Assembly: GCA_947040555.1 (NCBI GenBank)
Contig: CAMRBW010000001.1
Span: 1-64,000 of the forward strand
Origin: an uncultured Oceanospirillales bacterium
Lineage (GTDB): Bacteria > Pseudomonadota > Gammaproteobacteria > Pseudomonadales > Endozoicomonadaceae
Length of the DNA: 64,000 bases
Reading direction: 5' to 3'
Below are positions 53,590-63,129 of this stretch, one piece after another. The notes beneath the pieces are model-generated. The model was given only the letters and a program-made list of their open reading frames with translations. It was not told where the DNA came from and searched no databases. A program made the position numbers and the translations under genes. The number at the start of each line of letters is the position of its first letter. Position 1 is the stretch's first letter.

Positions 53590-56382
53590 ATGAACAGGTT
53601 CGTCCTGCTGCTAATATGCTCTACGGCTGGGGTTCATCTTTGTGCAGATGAAAAACAGCTTGGTGTGAGCTTGTGTGTTAATATGATGTGGCATGACTCT
53701 GGCGAGATTGTGCGTGTTGCAGATGATTTTTTGAACCATAGGGGTAAACCCCAGAATACGAAGGTTGATCCTTGGATTTCCATTCAGGCAGATAAAAAAG
53801 ATGAGCAAGAAAATGGATTATCGGATCTATTGGCTCAAAATGAGTTTGTGGGTTGGGTTAGTCCGTTCGTATACTCTGTTGTAAAAAGCAGGGGATATAC
53901 AGTTCAGCAAACACCCTGTTCCACACCTGCTCCGTCACCCTCCCCCCAGCTCTCCCCCCTGGCTAGTCGGCAAAGGTGTGATAGCACCACCCATGACCCA
54001 GAGAGTTCAAATTCTTTAGACGGCGTACGTGAAGACGAAAACTATTTTTTGTTTGTCCGCCCATTAGTTGGAAAACAAAACAAATGCCGTTCGTTATTGA
54101 AACCGGTTATTTATGCGAATGGCGATGAGTGGGCGATGATCTGCAATGTGGTCTATGGCCAAGACGGCAAGGGAAAAAAGTATAATATCTGCTGCCCATT
54201 TGGTTCTGTGAAAAAAGTACCCGATTTTATTAGCCTCCTTGATGCACAAAATACAAGCTTTGAGGGTGTTAAGTTCTCGGACGATGGTAATCGCACATTT
54301 TCTGGTCAAGGGGCCTGTGGCAGCGGGCGTGCGGAGATGGAAGAAGATGGCCCGAAACGTAACAACATTATTACTGAATTTTTAACTGAAATAGATGGGA
54401 AATGGCCTCCCGAAATGGTGAAGGTAGACGACATAATAGAGTTTATTTATAAGGAAAAATCAATAAAGGCAACAGTTACTGGTGTGGGAACTAGTACGGC
54501 GGTTTATCGATTTGGTACATTTGATGGAGAATTGTCTGATAGGCTCAACCACTTAAATGAATATTTACCACAACTTGCAATTCGCAGGTTGGTATTTAAT
54601 GAGGATGCAGCTAAGGATTTTTTGTATCATCAGATGGCTCAGATTTGTTTTTATAAAGAAAGAGGGGTTGATTTTTTTCCCACTAAATTGTTAAAGACAA
54701 CAGGTGGTGGGGTGTTTATTGTTCAGCCCTATCTTGATGAAAAAAATCGATTAGAACACTACTTTAGCTTGATATCTAAAAAAGAATCAGGTGGTAATGA
54801 TATCGTAACTGCTAAAAATTTACAGGCAGATTCGGTGGCGGCCAGCCCGAAGCCCCGCATTTCCGGGGATGAGAATGCCGAAAATACAGATTCGCCAGTA
54901 GAAAATGAGCAGTTACATGATATCGCCAATGAGGAAATAAATATTTGTGGTAAAACTATTTCTATCCAAAAGTTCTTTCGGGATGTGACTAAAATTATTA
55001 TTGGTGGAGTCCACTTGCTTAGACATATCAATAGTAATTATAAAATAGTTAATAATGATAATAGTAAGATACAAGTTTTGGAGGCTTTTTGTGATGCCAA
55101 ATTTAACAACTATAGCATTGCGATAACTGCCGATGATGAATTAAAACTTAGTTATTATGATTTGGTTCCCGCACATATAAAGGCTTTTGGTCGTTATCCC
55201 AGGCAAAGTAACGGTCATACGCAGTATGAAATATTTGATGGATATTTCCAGAGAAAAAATGGAAATAATGATTTGGTTAAAGACGGCATGGTTAGGTCAT
55301 ATGCTGAAAAATATAATAAGTACAGTAATGTTGACGCATTAATGAAAAAATTGGGAGCTAGTGGTTTGGAATTGATATTTTCTGGAGTCTCAATGCCAGA
55401 GGCATTGTATAGCCTGAATAATAAAAACAGCAATGAAAGGCTCGTCAAGTTGGCTGATTTGCTTGTCGAGGCAATCAAAAGTTCAGTAGCAGGCGAAGTG
55501 ATAGGAGTACAGGTTACTATGGAAGAAATAATTAAATACTGGGAAGCAAGGGTGCATAAAAATATGTTGTTGCGACTATCTCTAGATTTTATTAAACATA
55601 TTAGTGTGGACGAAATCCCATCAATGCCGTTATCTAAAGATGAATCTATATTAATTGATTTTGTGAGATCGCAATATGAAATTCCAGGTCCCTTTCAGTA
55701 TATGCGGCAAGAGCAGGATCGGGGTAATTTGACTCCAGATGTAGTGATGGCTGTGTTTGACAAGCTGATTAAAGGATATCTAAATTGTGGTAAAAAATAT
55801 TTTGAAAAAAAATATAGCGAAATTAATGAGATATTCAATAGCTACAAAGCTAAGCAGGATTCAATAACTGTAAAATCATCAAATAATAAGAAAAAAGGGG
55901 TAAGTGCACAGCATGAGGGTGAAAAACACGAACCGTATATTTCACTTGGGATGGATAATTCAAGGAATACAAATGGGTATAAAGCTCCCATACGCGTGTT
56001 AACTAAGAAACCATTTGACCATAGGGTAAATCATGGAGAGTTAACGGGTATTGAACAAGATATGCCCCTAATTCTCCCTGCGAAAAGAAGGTTTATAAGT
56101 AGCGAGTCATCTGCTTTTTTATCCGTACGCCCATGTAACCCTGTAGAAAAATGTCCATTATGGAGCCAGGGCTTACGCACTAGTGATAACTCAGACCCGG
56201 TGAGTCAAAATACACGATCAAAAGTTTGGGGAAAACGGCCTCCAAGCAGCTGTACACGCTCAAAAAGACCGAGATTATTTTGTATGAAGACTGGCAGAAA
56301 CACCGCTGTAAACGCAGGAGAATCACTATTGACCAACTGGTGCGTAAGCCCTGATTATGGAGCCAAGATGCGAGGCAACTAA
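53590..56382 (+). CDS. Large hypothetical secreted protein (931 aa), C-terminus altered by MITE-like insertion
   Basis: Start at MNRFVLLLICSTAGVHLCADE (signal peptide); AT-rich; C-terminal residues lie in the 187-bp element. Confidence 0.65.
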   Translation: MNRFVLLLICSTAGVHLCADEKQLGVSLCVNMMWHDSGEIVRVADDFLNHRGKPQNTKVDPWISIQADKKDEQENGLSDLLAQNEFVGWVSPFVYSVVKSRGYTVQQTPCSTPAPSPSPQLSPLASRQRCDSTTHDPESSNSLDGVREDENYFLFVRPLVGKQNKCRSLLKPVIYANGDEWAMICNVVYGQDGKGKKYNICCPFGSVKKVPDFISLLDAQNTSFEGVKFSDDGNRTFSGQGACGSGRAEMEEDGPKRNNIITEFLTEIDGKWPPEMVKVDDIIEFIYKEKSIKATVTGVGTSTAVYRFGTFDGELSDRLNHLNEYLPQLAIRRLVFNEDAAKDFLYHQMAQICFYKERGVDFFPTKLLKTTGGGVFIVQPYLDEKNRLEHYFSLISKKESGGNDIVTAKNLQADSVAASPKPRISGDENAENTDSPVENEQLHDIANEEINICGKTISIQKFFRDVTKIIIGGVHLLRHINSNYKIVNNDNSKIQVLEAFCDAKFNNYSIAITADDELKLSYYDLVPAHIKAFGRYPRQSNGHTQYEIFDGYFQRKNGNNDLVKDGMVRSYAEKYNKYSNVDALMKKLGASGLELIFSGVSMPEALYSLNNKNSNERLVKLADLLVEAIKSSVAGEVIGVQVTMEEIIKYWEARVHKNMLLRLSLDFIKHISVDEIPSMPLSKDESILIDFVRSQYEIPGPFQYMRQEQDRGNLTPDVVMAVFDKLIKGYLNCGKKYFEKKYSEINEIFNSYKAKQDSITVKSSNNKKKGVSAQHEGEKHEPYISLGMDNSRNTNGYKAPIRVLTKKPFDHRVNHGELTGIEQDMPLILPAKRRFISSESSAFLSVRPCNPVEKCPLWSQGLRTSDNSDPVSQNTRSKVWGKRPPSSCTRSKRPRLFCMKTGRNTAVNAGESLLTNWCVSPDYGAKMRGN
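56157..56363 (+). mobile_element. 187-bp MITE-like / internally deleted IS remnant with 17-bp TIRs and 10-bp target duplication
   Basis: TIRs cagggcttacgcactag (56167-56183) / ctggtgcgtaagccctg (56337-56353); flanking attatggagc at 56157-56166 and 56354-56363. Confidence 0.88.
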
Positions 56383-56534
56383 GACCTAACAGGCAGTCTG
56401 AGGGCGGTATTCTACAAAACCCCTCATCATACTATCCTACTTTTACACTCGGGCTTACGCCCACAAGTATGACACCCCAAAAAGAGCCATAACTGCTATT
56501 CTGCCAGAACAGAGCAAACAAAGGCTGCAGTTCC

Positions 56535-57017
56535 GTGAGCAGAACAGAAAAGCACTTTATGCGTTCCGCAGACCTTGATACTGAGTTTGATTGGAGGCTT
56601 ATGGAGAGGGGGAAATATGTTGTTGGTATCGGTAGCGAACGCGGCACGCCGTTGGAAGTTGTCGGACAGGGGGTGATGCAGTGTCTGGATAAAAACAACA
56701 TTGTGATGGATGAGGTTGTCTGTATTACCAGTGTTCATATGAAAGCCCACGATCCGGCTTATACAGCTTTTGCAGCTATTCATGATGTACAATTGATCAC
56801 CTGCGATACTCTGGCGCTGAAGGCTGTGACTTCAGGATCACTGGAGAGTGGTGATTTTTTACCAGAAGACATTAGCCGTCTTTCAGCCCTGTTTCTCAGT
56901 GGTGCCCGGCAGCTTATGGTCCCACCATTTCGGTTTTGTCTCAGTCATGATGGTCTTTCTGTGATCGTCTCCGTATGCAGAGTCACTGGTCGGTTGGGTA
57001 TAAATGCCTGTGCCTGA
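56535..57017 (+). CDS. Orphan CobE/CbiG C-terminal-domain-like protein
   Basis: YVVGIGSERGTPLEVVGQGVMQCLDKNNIVMDEVVCITSVHMKAHDPAYTAFAA. Confidence 0.6.
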   Translation: MSRTEKHFMRSADLDTEFDWRLMERGKYVVGIGSERGTPLEVVGQGVMQCLDKNNIVMDEVVCITSVHMKAHDPAYTAFAAIHDVQLITCDTLALKAVTSGSLESGDFLPEDISRLSALFLSGARQLMVPPFRFCLSHDGLSVIVSVCRVTGRLGINACA

Positions 57018-57103
57018 TATGGATTTTTCCCCACTGATGGGGTACAAAATCTTTTCAGAGACCGGCGCAATATAAAAAAAATAGTCAGCGGGGGGAACCC
57101 TAC

Positions 57104-58717
57104 ATGAGCGCACGCAAAACAACACTCGATCTGTCGCTTTATGGTGTGAGCAATACCACAGAGATCGTCCACAACCCCTCTTATGATCGTCTGTTTGAGG
57201 AAGAGACAAAACCTGAACTTGAGGGTTATGAAAGAGGTCAGCTTACCGAACTGGGAGCTGTTGCCGTCGATACTGGTATTTTCACCGGTCGTTCCCCCAA
57301 GGATAAGTATATCGTCAGGGATGATACGACAAGAGACACCATCTGGTGGTCTGATCAGGGCAAAAATGATAACAAGCCGCTCTCTCAGGAGAGCTGGAAC
57401 TACCTGAAACAGCTGGTGAGCCAGCAGCTCTCCAATAAGCGCCTTTTTGTTATCGATGCCTTCTGTGGTGCCAATCCCGATACCCGTCTTGCCGTGCGCT
57501 TTATTACCGAGGTCGCCTGGCAGGCTCATTTCGTGACCAATATGTTTATCCGTCCCTCCTCCGAGGAGCTGAAAGAGTTTGCCCCGGATTTTGTCGTGAT
57601 GAATGGTGCCCGCTGTGTGAATGACAGATGGCAGGAGATGGGCTTGAACTCCGAGAATTTTGTCGCTTTCAACCTGACTGAGCATGTCCAGTTAATCGGT
57701 GGCACCTGGTACGGCGGTGAAATGAAGAAGGGATTGTTCTCGGTCATGAACTATCAGCTGCCCCTGAAAGGCATCGCCTCCATGCACTGTTCAGCCAACG
57801 TAGGCAGGAGCGGTGATGTTGCCATTTTCTTCGGCCTGTCTGGTACCGGTAAAACCACCCTGTCTACCGATCCCAAGCGAGCCTTGATCGGTGATGATGA
57901 GCACGGCTGGGATGATGATGGTGTCTTCAATTTTGAGGGTGGCTGCTATGCCAAGACCATCAAACTGAGCAAGGAGGCAGAGCCGGATATCTACAACGCT
58001 ATCTGCCGTGATGCGCTGCTGGAAAACGTGACCATCCGGGATGATGGCTCCGTCGATTTTGATGATGGCTCCCGAACCGAGAACACCCGTGTCTCCTATC
58101 CGATCTATCATATTGAAAATATTGTCAGGCCTGTTTCCAGAGCGGGTCATGCCGATAAGGTTATCTTCCTGACCGCAGATGCCTTCGGTGTACTGCCACC
58201 GGTTTCATGCCTGACTCCGGAACAGACCCAGTACCACTTCCTGTCCGGTTATACCTCCAAACTTGCCGGTACTGAACGGGGCGTGACCGAACCGACACCC
58301 ACGTTCTCAGCCGCGTTTGGTGCCGCCTTCCTGACCCTGCATCCCACCCGTTATGCTGAGATTCTGGTTAAGCGTATGCAGGCCTCCGGCGCCAGGGCTT
58401 ATCTGGTCAATACCGGCTGGAATGGCACGGGCAAGCGTATTTCCATCAAAGATACCCGCGCCATTATTGACGCCATTCTTAGTGGCGCTATTGATGAGTC
58501 GAGTACGCAGATGCTGCCTCTCTTCAATCTGGAAGTTCCGAATGTGGTGCCCGGAGTGGAGGATGCTGCCATTCTTGATCCGCGCAACACTTGGGAGAGC
58601 GTCGCCGATTGGGAAGCACGGGCAGGGGAGCTGGCCAACCTGTTTATCAAAAACTTTGTCCGGTATACGGATAGTGGTGCCGGTAAAGAGCTTGTGAACG
58701 CGGGTCCCCGTTTATAA
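57104..58717 (+). CDS. pckA: Phosphoenolpyruvate carboxykinase (ATP)
   Basis: [60 protein letters not shown]. Confidence 0.98.
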   Translation: MSARKTTLDLSLYGVSNTTEIVHNPSYDRLFEEETKPELEGYERGQLTELGAVAVDTGIFTGRSPKDKYIVRDDTTRDTIWWSDQGKNDNKPLSQESWNYLKQLVSQQLSNKRLFVIDAFCGANPDTRLAVRFITEVAWQAHFVTNMFIRPSSEELKEFAPDFVVMNGARCVNDRWQEMGLNSENFVAFNLTEHVQLIGGTWYGGEMKKGLFSVMNYQLPLKGIASMHCSANVGRSGDVAIFFGLSGTGKTTLSTDPKRALIGDDEHGWDDDGVFNFEGGCYAKTIKLSKEAEPDIYNAICRDALLENVTIRDDGSVDFDDGSRTENTRVSYPIYHIENIVRPVSRAGHADKVIFLTADAFGVLPPVSCLTPEQTQYHFLSGYTSKLAGTERGVTEPTPTFSAAFGAAFLTLHPTRYAEILVKRMQASGARAYLVNTGWNGTGKRISIKDTRAIIDAILSGAIDESSTQMLPLFNLEVPNVVPGVEDAAILDPRNTWESVADWEARAGELANLFIKNFVRYTDSGAGKELVNAGPRL

Positions 58718-58862
58718 CATGAGCAAGTGCAGCTAAGCGCTTATCTCCATACAGGCCGCCTGTATGGTTACTTGAGCGTTCTCGGACTAACATGCGCGAA
58801 TCGGGAGCAGTGGTGTCCTCTGCTCCCTGCTTTCCCCTCCCCTTTTCTCCTGTAGAACGATT

Positions 58863-59534
58863 ATGACTGACCTTGTCTGCCCTTTTTCCTGTCCGCTGTG
58901 CGGCGAGCGTCGTTTATCTCCCTGGTGGCAGGATAAATACCGGGAATATGTACATTGCCTGAACTGCCAACTGGTGTTTGTGCCCAGGGACTGGCATCTC
59001 CCGACAGAGGAGGAAAAGGCGTGTTACGACCTTCACGAGAACAACAGCCATGATGAAGGCTACAGACGTTTTCTGTCGCGTATGTTTAATCCTGTGGCGA
59101 CACGGATAACACCGCCGGCTTTTGGCCTCGATTTTGGTTGTGGCCCCGGCCCGATCCTGGCGCAGATGTTCATAGATGTCGGTTTTACCATGAAGGTTTA
59201 CGACCTCTACTATGCCAACAATCCTAATGTGATTGATTCGGAACAGATGGCCGAACATTATCATTTTATTACCGCCACAGAGGTGGTTGAGCACCTTGGT
59301 GACCCTGGCGCTGTGCTCAGACAGCTGTTGACGCTATTGCGGCCCGACGGTGTACTCGGTCTGATGACCAAACTGGTAAAGGACCGTGAGTCCTTTAAAA
59401 GCTGGCACTACATCCGTGACCGCACCCACATCTCTTTTTTCAGCAGAGCCACATTCGAATGGTTTGCCGCACAGACCGGGTGTCAGGTGGAGTTTGTTGG
59501 GGCTGATGTTGTGCTCTTGAGAAAAGCCAACTGA
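58863..59534 (+). CDS. Class I SAM-dependent methyltransferase with N-terminal CxxC-type motifs
   Basis: CPLCGERRLSPWWQDKYREYVHCLNCQLVFVPR; FGLDFGCGPGPILAQMF. Confidence 0.85.
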   Translation: MTDLVCPFSCPLCGERRLSPWWQDKYREYVHCLNCQLVFVPRDWHLPTEEEKACYDLHENNSHDEGYRRFLSRMFNPVATRITPPAFGLDFGCGPGPILAQMFIDVGFTMKVYDLYYANNPNVIDSEQMAEHYHFITATEVVEHLGDPGAVLRQLLTLLRPDGVLGLMTKLVKDRESFKSWHYIRDRTHISFFSRATFEWFAAQTGCQVEFVGADVVLLRKAN

Positions 59535-59591
59535 GAACAGCAGGTAGAACGGCATGCAGAACCGCAGCCTCTAATCATCAGTTGTCCCGTA

Positions 59592-59620
59592 CGCATTCCC
59601 ACGCGGAGCGTGGGAATGCG
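59592..59620. repeat. REP-like palindrome
   Basis: cgcattcccacgc-gga-gcgtgggaatgcg, 13-bp perfect arms. Confidence 0.85.
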
Positions 59621-59998
59621 TCTGAAATGCCTGTTTTGTTAGAGGAGGTAACATTTTCGGGAGTGTCGGAATTTTATGACGCAGGTGCTGCCAAACGGTA
59701 CTTAAGAGAGAGAATAAGTTCTGAGCTTAAACAAAAACCTGATAAGGATTGGCAGCCGTCTTCTACTCGCGATAAGAGTGAGCCCGGAACGTCTAATGGA
59801 ATGGTTGATCCAGAATCAGAAACGGAAGAACCCCTCCCTGCCACCGATTTCAATCAGTGACTTTATTAGCGGGTCTTGGGAAGGAGCTGGCGGATCAGAT
59901 TACAATTTCAGCATCTCCCACAATCTTGACGATAATAGAAGGGGGTGGCGAAGACGCCACAGGCAAGATTGGCATTTTCTGGCGATGGGAGCGTTGTT

Positions 59999-60622
59999 AT
60001 GTCGGGAATCGATTGGCTGGAGATATTTGGTTACGTGGCTATGGTGCTGACGGGTATCAGCCTCAGTATGAGCTCGATGATTAAACTGCGCTGGTGCAAT
60101 ATGGCGGGCAGTTTCTGTTTTGGCACCTATGGGTTGTTTCTTGAAGCTTGGCCAGTGGTTGGTCTGAACTATTATCTGGTAGCGATGAATATCTACTACC
60201 TGCGAAAAATTTACACGGAAAAGGCTCACTTTAAACTGTTACCGTCGTCGGTTTCAGACGTCTATCTACAGGAGTTTATTAACCTGCATCTTCAGGATGC
60301 CAGGGCGCTCTTTCCCACATTTCATCTTGGAGAAAGTCCGGATACTATCGCAGTGATGATCCATCGGGATTTGGTGCTGGCTGGGGTATTTATCTGTCAT
60401 AAAACAGATGAACATACGGCAGAGATTGATCTCGATTTTATTCTCTCCCCTTACCGTGATCTTAAGCCTGGGCGATTTCTTTTTACTGAAAACAGTCAAT
60501 TCTTCAAAGAGCGAGGTATACAAAAGCTGCGTTCAGCCACTGGCAGTGAACAGCACCGAACCTATTTGGAGAAAATTGGTTTTGTTGCTAATGGAGACAA
60601 GTTGGAGTTGTTGATTAGCTAA
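59999..60622 (+). CDS. Hypothetical protein: N-terminal TM segments plus C-terminal GNAT/FemAB-like region
   Basis: MSGIDWLEIFGYVAMVLTGISLSMSSMIKLRWCNMAGSFCFGTYG (YgjV-like TM); C-terminal FKERGIQKLRSATGSEQHRTYLEKIGF. Confidence 0.6.
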   Translation: MSGIDWLEIFGYVAMVLTGISLSMSSMIKLRWCNMAGSFCFGTYGLFLEAWPVVGLNYYLVAMNIYYLRKIYTEKAHFKLLPSSVSDVYLQEFINLHLQDARALFPTFHLGESPDTIAVMIHRDLVLAGVFICHKTDEHTAEIDLDFILSPYRDLKPGRFLFTENSQFFKERGIQKLRSATGSEQHRTYLEKIGFVANGDKLELLIS

Positions 60623-60696
60623 GTCTTCCCGGGAAGAGATGAATCAGGTCATACATGGCTATCGGTCTGTTGAGGGAGGTGGTAGATAAAAATGTA

Positions 60697-60725
60697 CTGT
60701 CGTCCCCGCGCAGGCGGGAATGACG
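60697..60725. repeat. REP-like element half
   Basis: tgtcgtccccgcgcaggcgggaatgacgg. Confidence 0.65.
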
Positions 60726-60788
60726 GAAGTTTGGGAAACAGGCTTTTCACAGTGATAATTCCCACGAATTATGCGGAGTAAGTACCTG

Positions 60789-61682
60789 ATGGGAATATCC
60801 CTTCAACCCTGTAAAGTGACTATGCCGGCAGATGGCACAGGGTGTACGACAGTTATTGAGTTTCTTATAAAACGCTTTCCTAGAGTTGATGCGCAGGTTT
60901 GGCGTGAGCGAGTGAAAACTGGCAAAGTGCATTGGGATGATGGCTCGCTGGTGGCTGAAGCTTCAGCATATGCGCCTCAGCAGCGGGTGTTTTACTACCG
61001 AGAGGTAGACGATGAGCCGGAAATCCCCTTCAGAGAAGAGATTGTTTATCGGGATGATGAAATTTTGGTGGTCTGTAAACCCCATTTTTTGCCGGTGAAC
61101 CCGATAGGACGCTATGTGCAGCAGAGTCTGATCAACCGTCTGGCCGTGAGTACCGGCATCACCACGTTGGCACCCCTGCATCGAATAGATCGAGAGACAG
61201 CAGGATTGGTTATGCTGTCAGTTAACCCGAACACCCGCAGCCTCTATCATCAGCTATTTCTTGGTGATGGTCGTATAACCAAAACCTACCGAGCGCTTGC
61301 CAGAGTGACTGCCGACAATAGACCACAGGCCGGTCAGCGGTGGCGGATTGAAAATCGTATGGTTGAAGGGGAGCCCTGGTTCCGCATGACTACGGCTGCC
61401 GGAGAGATCAATGCCCGCTCGGAAATACACTGTCTTGAGGTTTACCAGCACCGTGCTCTTTTTGAGCTTCGCCCCCTGACGGGTAAAACGCATCAGCTAC
61501 GTTTGCATATGAGTGATCTTGGCTTTCCTCTGGTCAATGATCGGCTCTACCCTACACTGCAGCCGGAAGCACCGGATAACTTTGCTGAACCTTTGCAGTT
61601 GCTGGCATATAAGCTTGAATTTATCGACCCCGTTTCCGAATTGCAGCGATCTTTCGTCTCCCCCCGTACTTTGATCCTGTAA
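60789..61682 (+). CDS. RluA-family pseudouridine synthase
   Basis: LHRIDRETAGLVMLSVNPNTRSLYHQLFLGDGRITKTYRALARV; TGKTHQLRLHMSDLGFPLVND. Confidence 0.92.
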   Translation: MGISLQPCKVTMPADGTGCTTVIEFLIKRFPRVDAQVWRERVKTGKVHWDDGSLVAEASAYAPQQRVFYYREVDDEPEIPFREEIVYRDDEILVVCKPHFLPVNPIGRYVQQSLINRLAVSTGITTLAPLHRIDRETAGLVMLSVNPNTRSLYHQLFLGDGRITKTYRALARVTADNRPQAGQRWRIENRMVEGEPWFRMTTAAGEINARSEIHCLEVYQHRALFELRPLTGKTHQLRLHMSDLGFPLVNDRLYPTLQPEAPDNFAEPLQLLAYKLEFIDPVSELQRSFVSPRTLIL

Positions 61683-61747
61683 TATTCAGCTGTTTTGTAC
61701 GGTTATGGTACGGTCATGGCTGTATATTGATTATCGGAGGATTGACT

Positions 61748-62125
61748 ATGGAATTTGAATTTCGCCGGGATGTTTCCGGAGAGCTGACCGCTATTTTTTC
61801 CATGGGTTCTGAAGCCATTGCTGCATGGCTGCTTGAAGAAGTTGGTTGTCAGACTTCTGTAATGGATGAGATTTTTCGTGCGATTCGACAGTTGCGCAGT
61901 GACGAGCGTCAAGAATATTTGCTCAAGGGGTCAGAGTATATCCTGCGTCTCGATCGGGAAAGCGCCGAAATTAGTGATGTCAGGATCAATTTTGATGCGG
62001 ATGAACGGATAGAAGGCATTGAGTCTGATGGTCTGAATTTTTATGATGAAGAGGCGCACGCGAGTTGTGGACTCGATGATTTTGAAGAAATGCTGATCGA
62101 GTGGGGTCGATTTACTGCTCACTGA
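61748..62125 (+). CDS. yacL: YacL family protein (UPF0231)
   Basis: MEFEFRRDVSGELTAIFSMGSEAIAAWLLEEVG; DFEEMLIEWGRF. Confidence 0.85.
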   Translation: MEFEFRRDVSGELTAIFSMGSEAIAAWLLEEVGCQTSVMDEIFRAIRQLRSDERQEYLLKGSEYILRLDRESAEISDVRINFDADERIEGIESDGLNFYDEEAHASCGLDDFEEMLIEWGRFTAH

Positions 62126-62160
62126 TAATGGGATCAGCCCCAGGGAAGCACTCTATAAAC

Positions 62161-62661
62161 ATGTTGAGAGAGAGCATTAAAAATCGGATTGTTAGGCCTC
62201 TGTTTTTAGCATTACAGCAGGGCTTGGGATGGCGAGAGCTGGCGATAACGCTCGCTGTGGGTGTGGTTGCTGCAACTTTCCCGATATTTGGCATAACTAC
62301 ACTGCTGTGCGTGTTTATTGCCGCGCAGATGAGACTGAATCAGGTGGCTATTCAGTTAGCCAACTATCTGGGTTACCCACTGCAGTTTATCTTGTTTATA
62401 CCGATGATCCGGTTGGGTGAGTCACTGTTTGGGCTACAACCTGTTTCTATTCATTTGGACGCTGTCTATGATCTGCTATGGCACCATCCCTATCAGTTCC
62501 TGGAACAGTACGGTGTGGCATTAGGGGCAGCCTGTGTCGTGTGGCTGATGGCGGCCATTCCTGCTTTCTGGCTGCTTAATAAACTTTCTTTGACGTTTAT
62601 TCCGGTTGAGTCTTCGGTTGAGTCTTCGGTTAAAAAGAGTGCTGATGACGATGCAGAATAA
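62161..62661 (+). CDS. DUF2062-domain membrane protein
   Basis: LFLALQQGLGWRELAITLAVGVVAATFPIFGITTLLCVFIAAQMRLNQVAIQLANYLGYPLQFILFIPMIRLGE. Confidence 0.8.
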   Translation: MLRESIKNRIVRPLFLALQQGLGWRELAITLAVGVVAATFPIFGITTLLCVFIAAQMRLNQVAIQLANYLGYPLQFILFIPMIRLGESLFGLQPVSIHLDAVYDLLWHHPYQFLEQYGVALGAACVVWLMAAIPAFWLLNKLSLTFIPVESSVESSVKKSADDDAE

Positions 62662-62848
62662 TGCTGGCCATCTCATCGGATTGTTTCTGTTCATTACGAC
62701 GTTGACGTTAAATAAGTTGCTGTCGGGTCGCATTCCGCTCCAACAGCAGCTCCATTTCTTTTTTATGGTGTTTCTGGATCGAAAGCTACCGGAGTAGTGG
62801 ATCCTTGGTGTTTGTCGTGGTGCAGGCTCTTATCCATCGTTCCAGAGA

Positions 62849-63068
62849 GACGGTCATGTTTCAGAACTGTTGATCTGGTATGTTGCTCGCTTTTTCCGAG
62901 CAGGTCATGGCTTTCGTTCTCGTTGCTTGTGTTCAGTGCCAACAGACAAATACTGTCGTCAAAAATGGAAAAGCCAATACTGGGCATCAGCGTTACAAGT
63001 GCCACCACTGCAAGAAAAGCTACCGCTATAATGGACGAGCTGGCAAGCAGCCGGCAAATGCTGATTGA
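62849..63068 (+). mobile_element. IS1-family 5' remnant (49-bp repeat copy 2 plus InsA-like zinc-ribbon ORF start)
   Basis: MAFVLVACVQCQQTNTVVKNGKANTGHQRYKCHHCKKSYR resembles InsA; preceded by the 49-bp repeat also found at 1344-1392. Confidence 0.75.
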
Positions 63069-63129
63069 TTGATTTCGTGTTTAAGGTACTCTCACCGGTT
63101 TCTCTGTATTTAAGTGTGAAGAGTACGCA

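Noticed and set aside
59582-59860. 92-aa plus ORF starting MSRTHSHAERGNA
   Set aside because: N-terminus is a translated REP palindrome; the remainder has no family signature, so it is not called as a gene.
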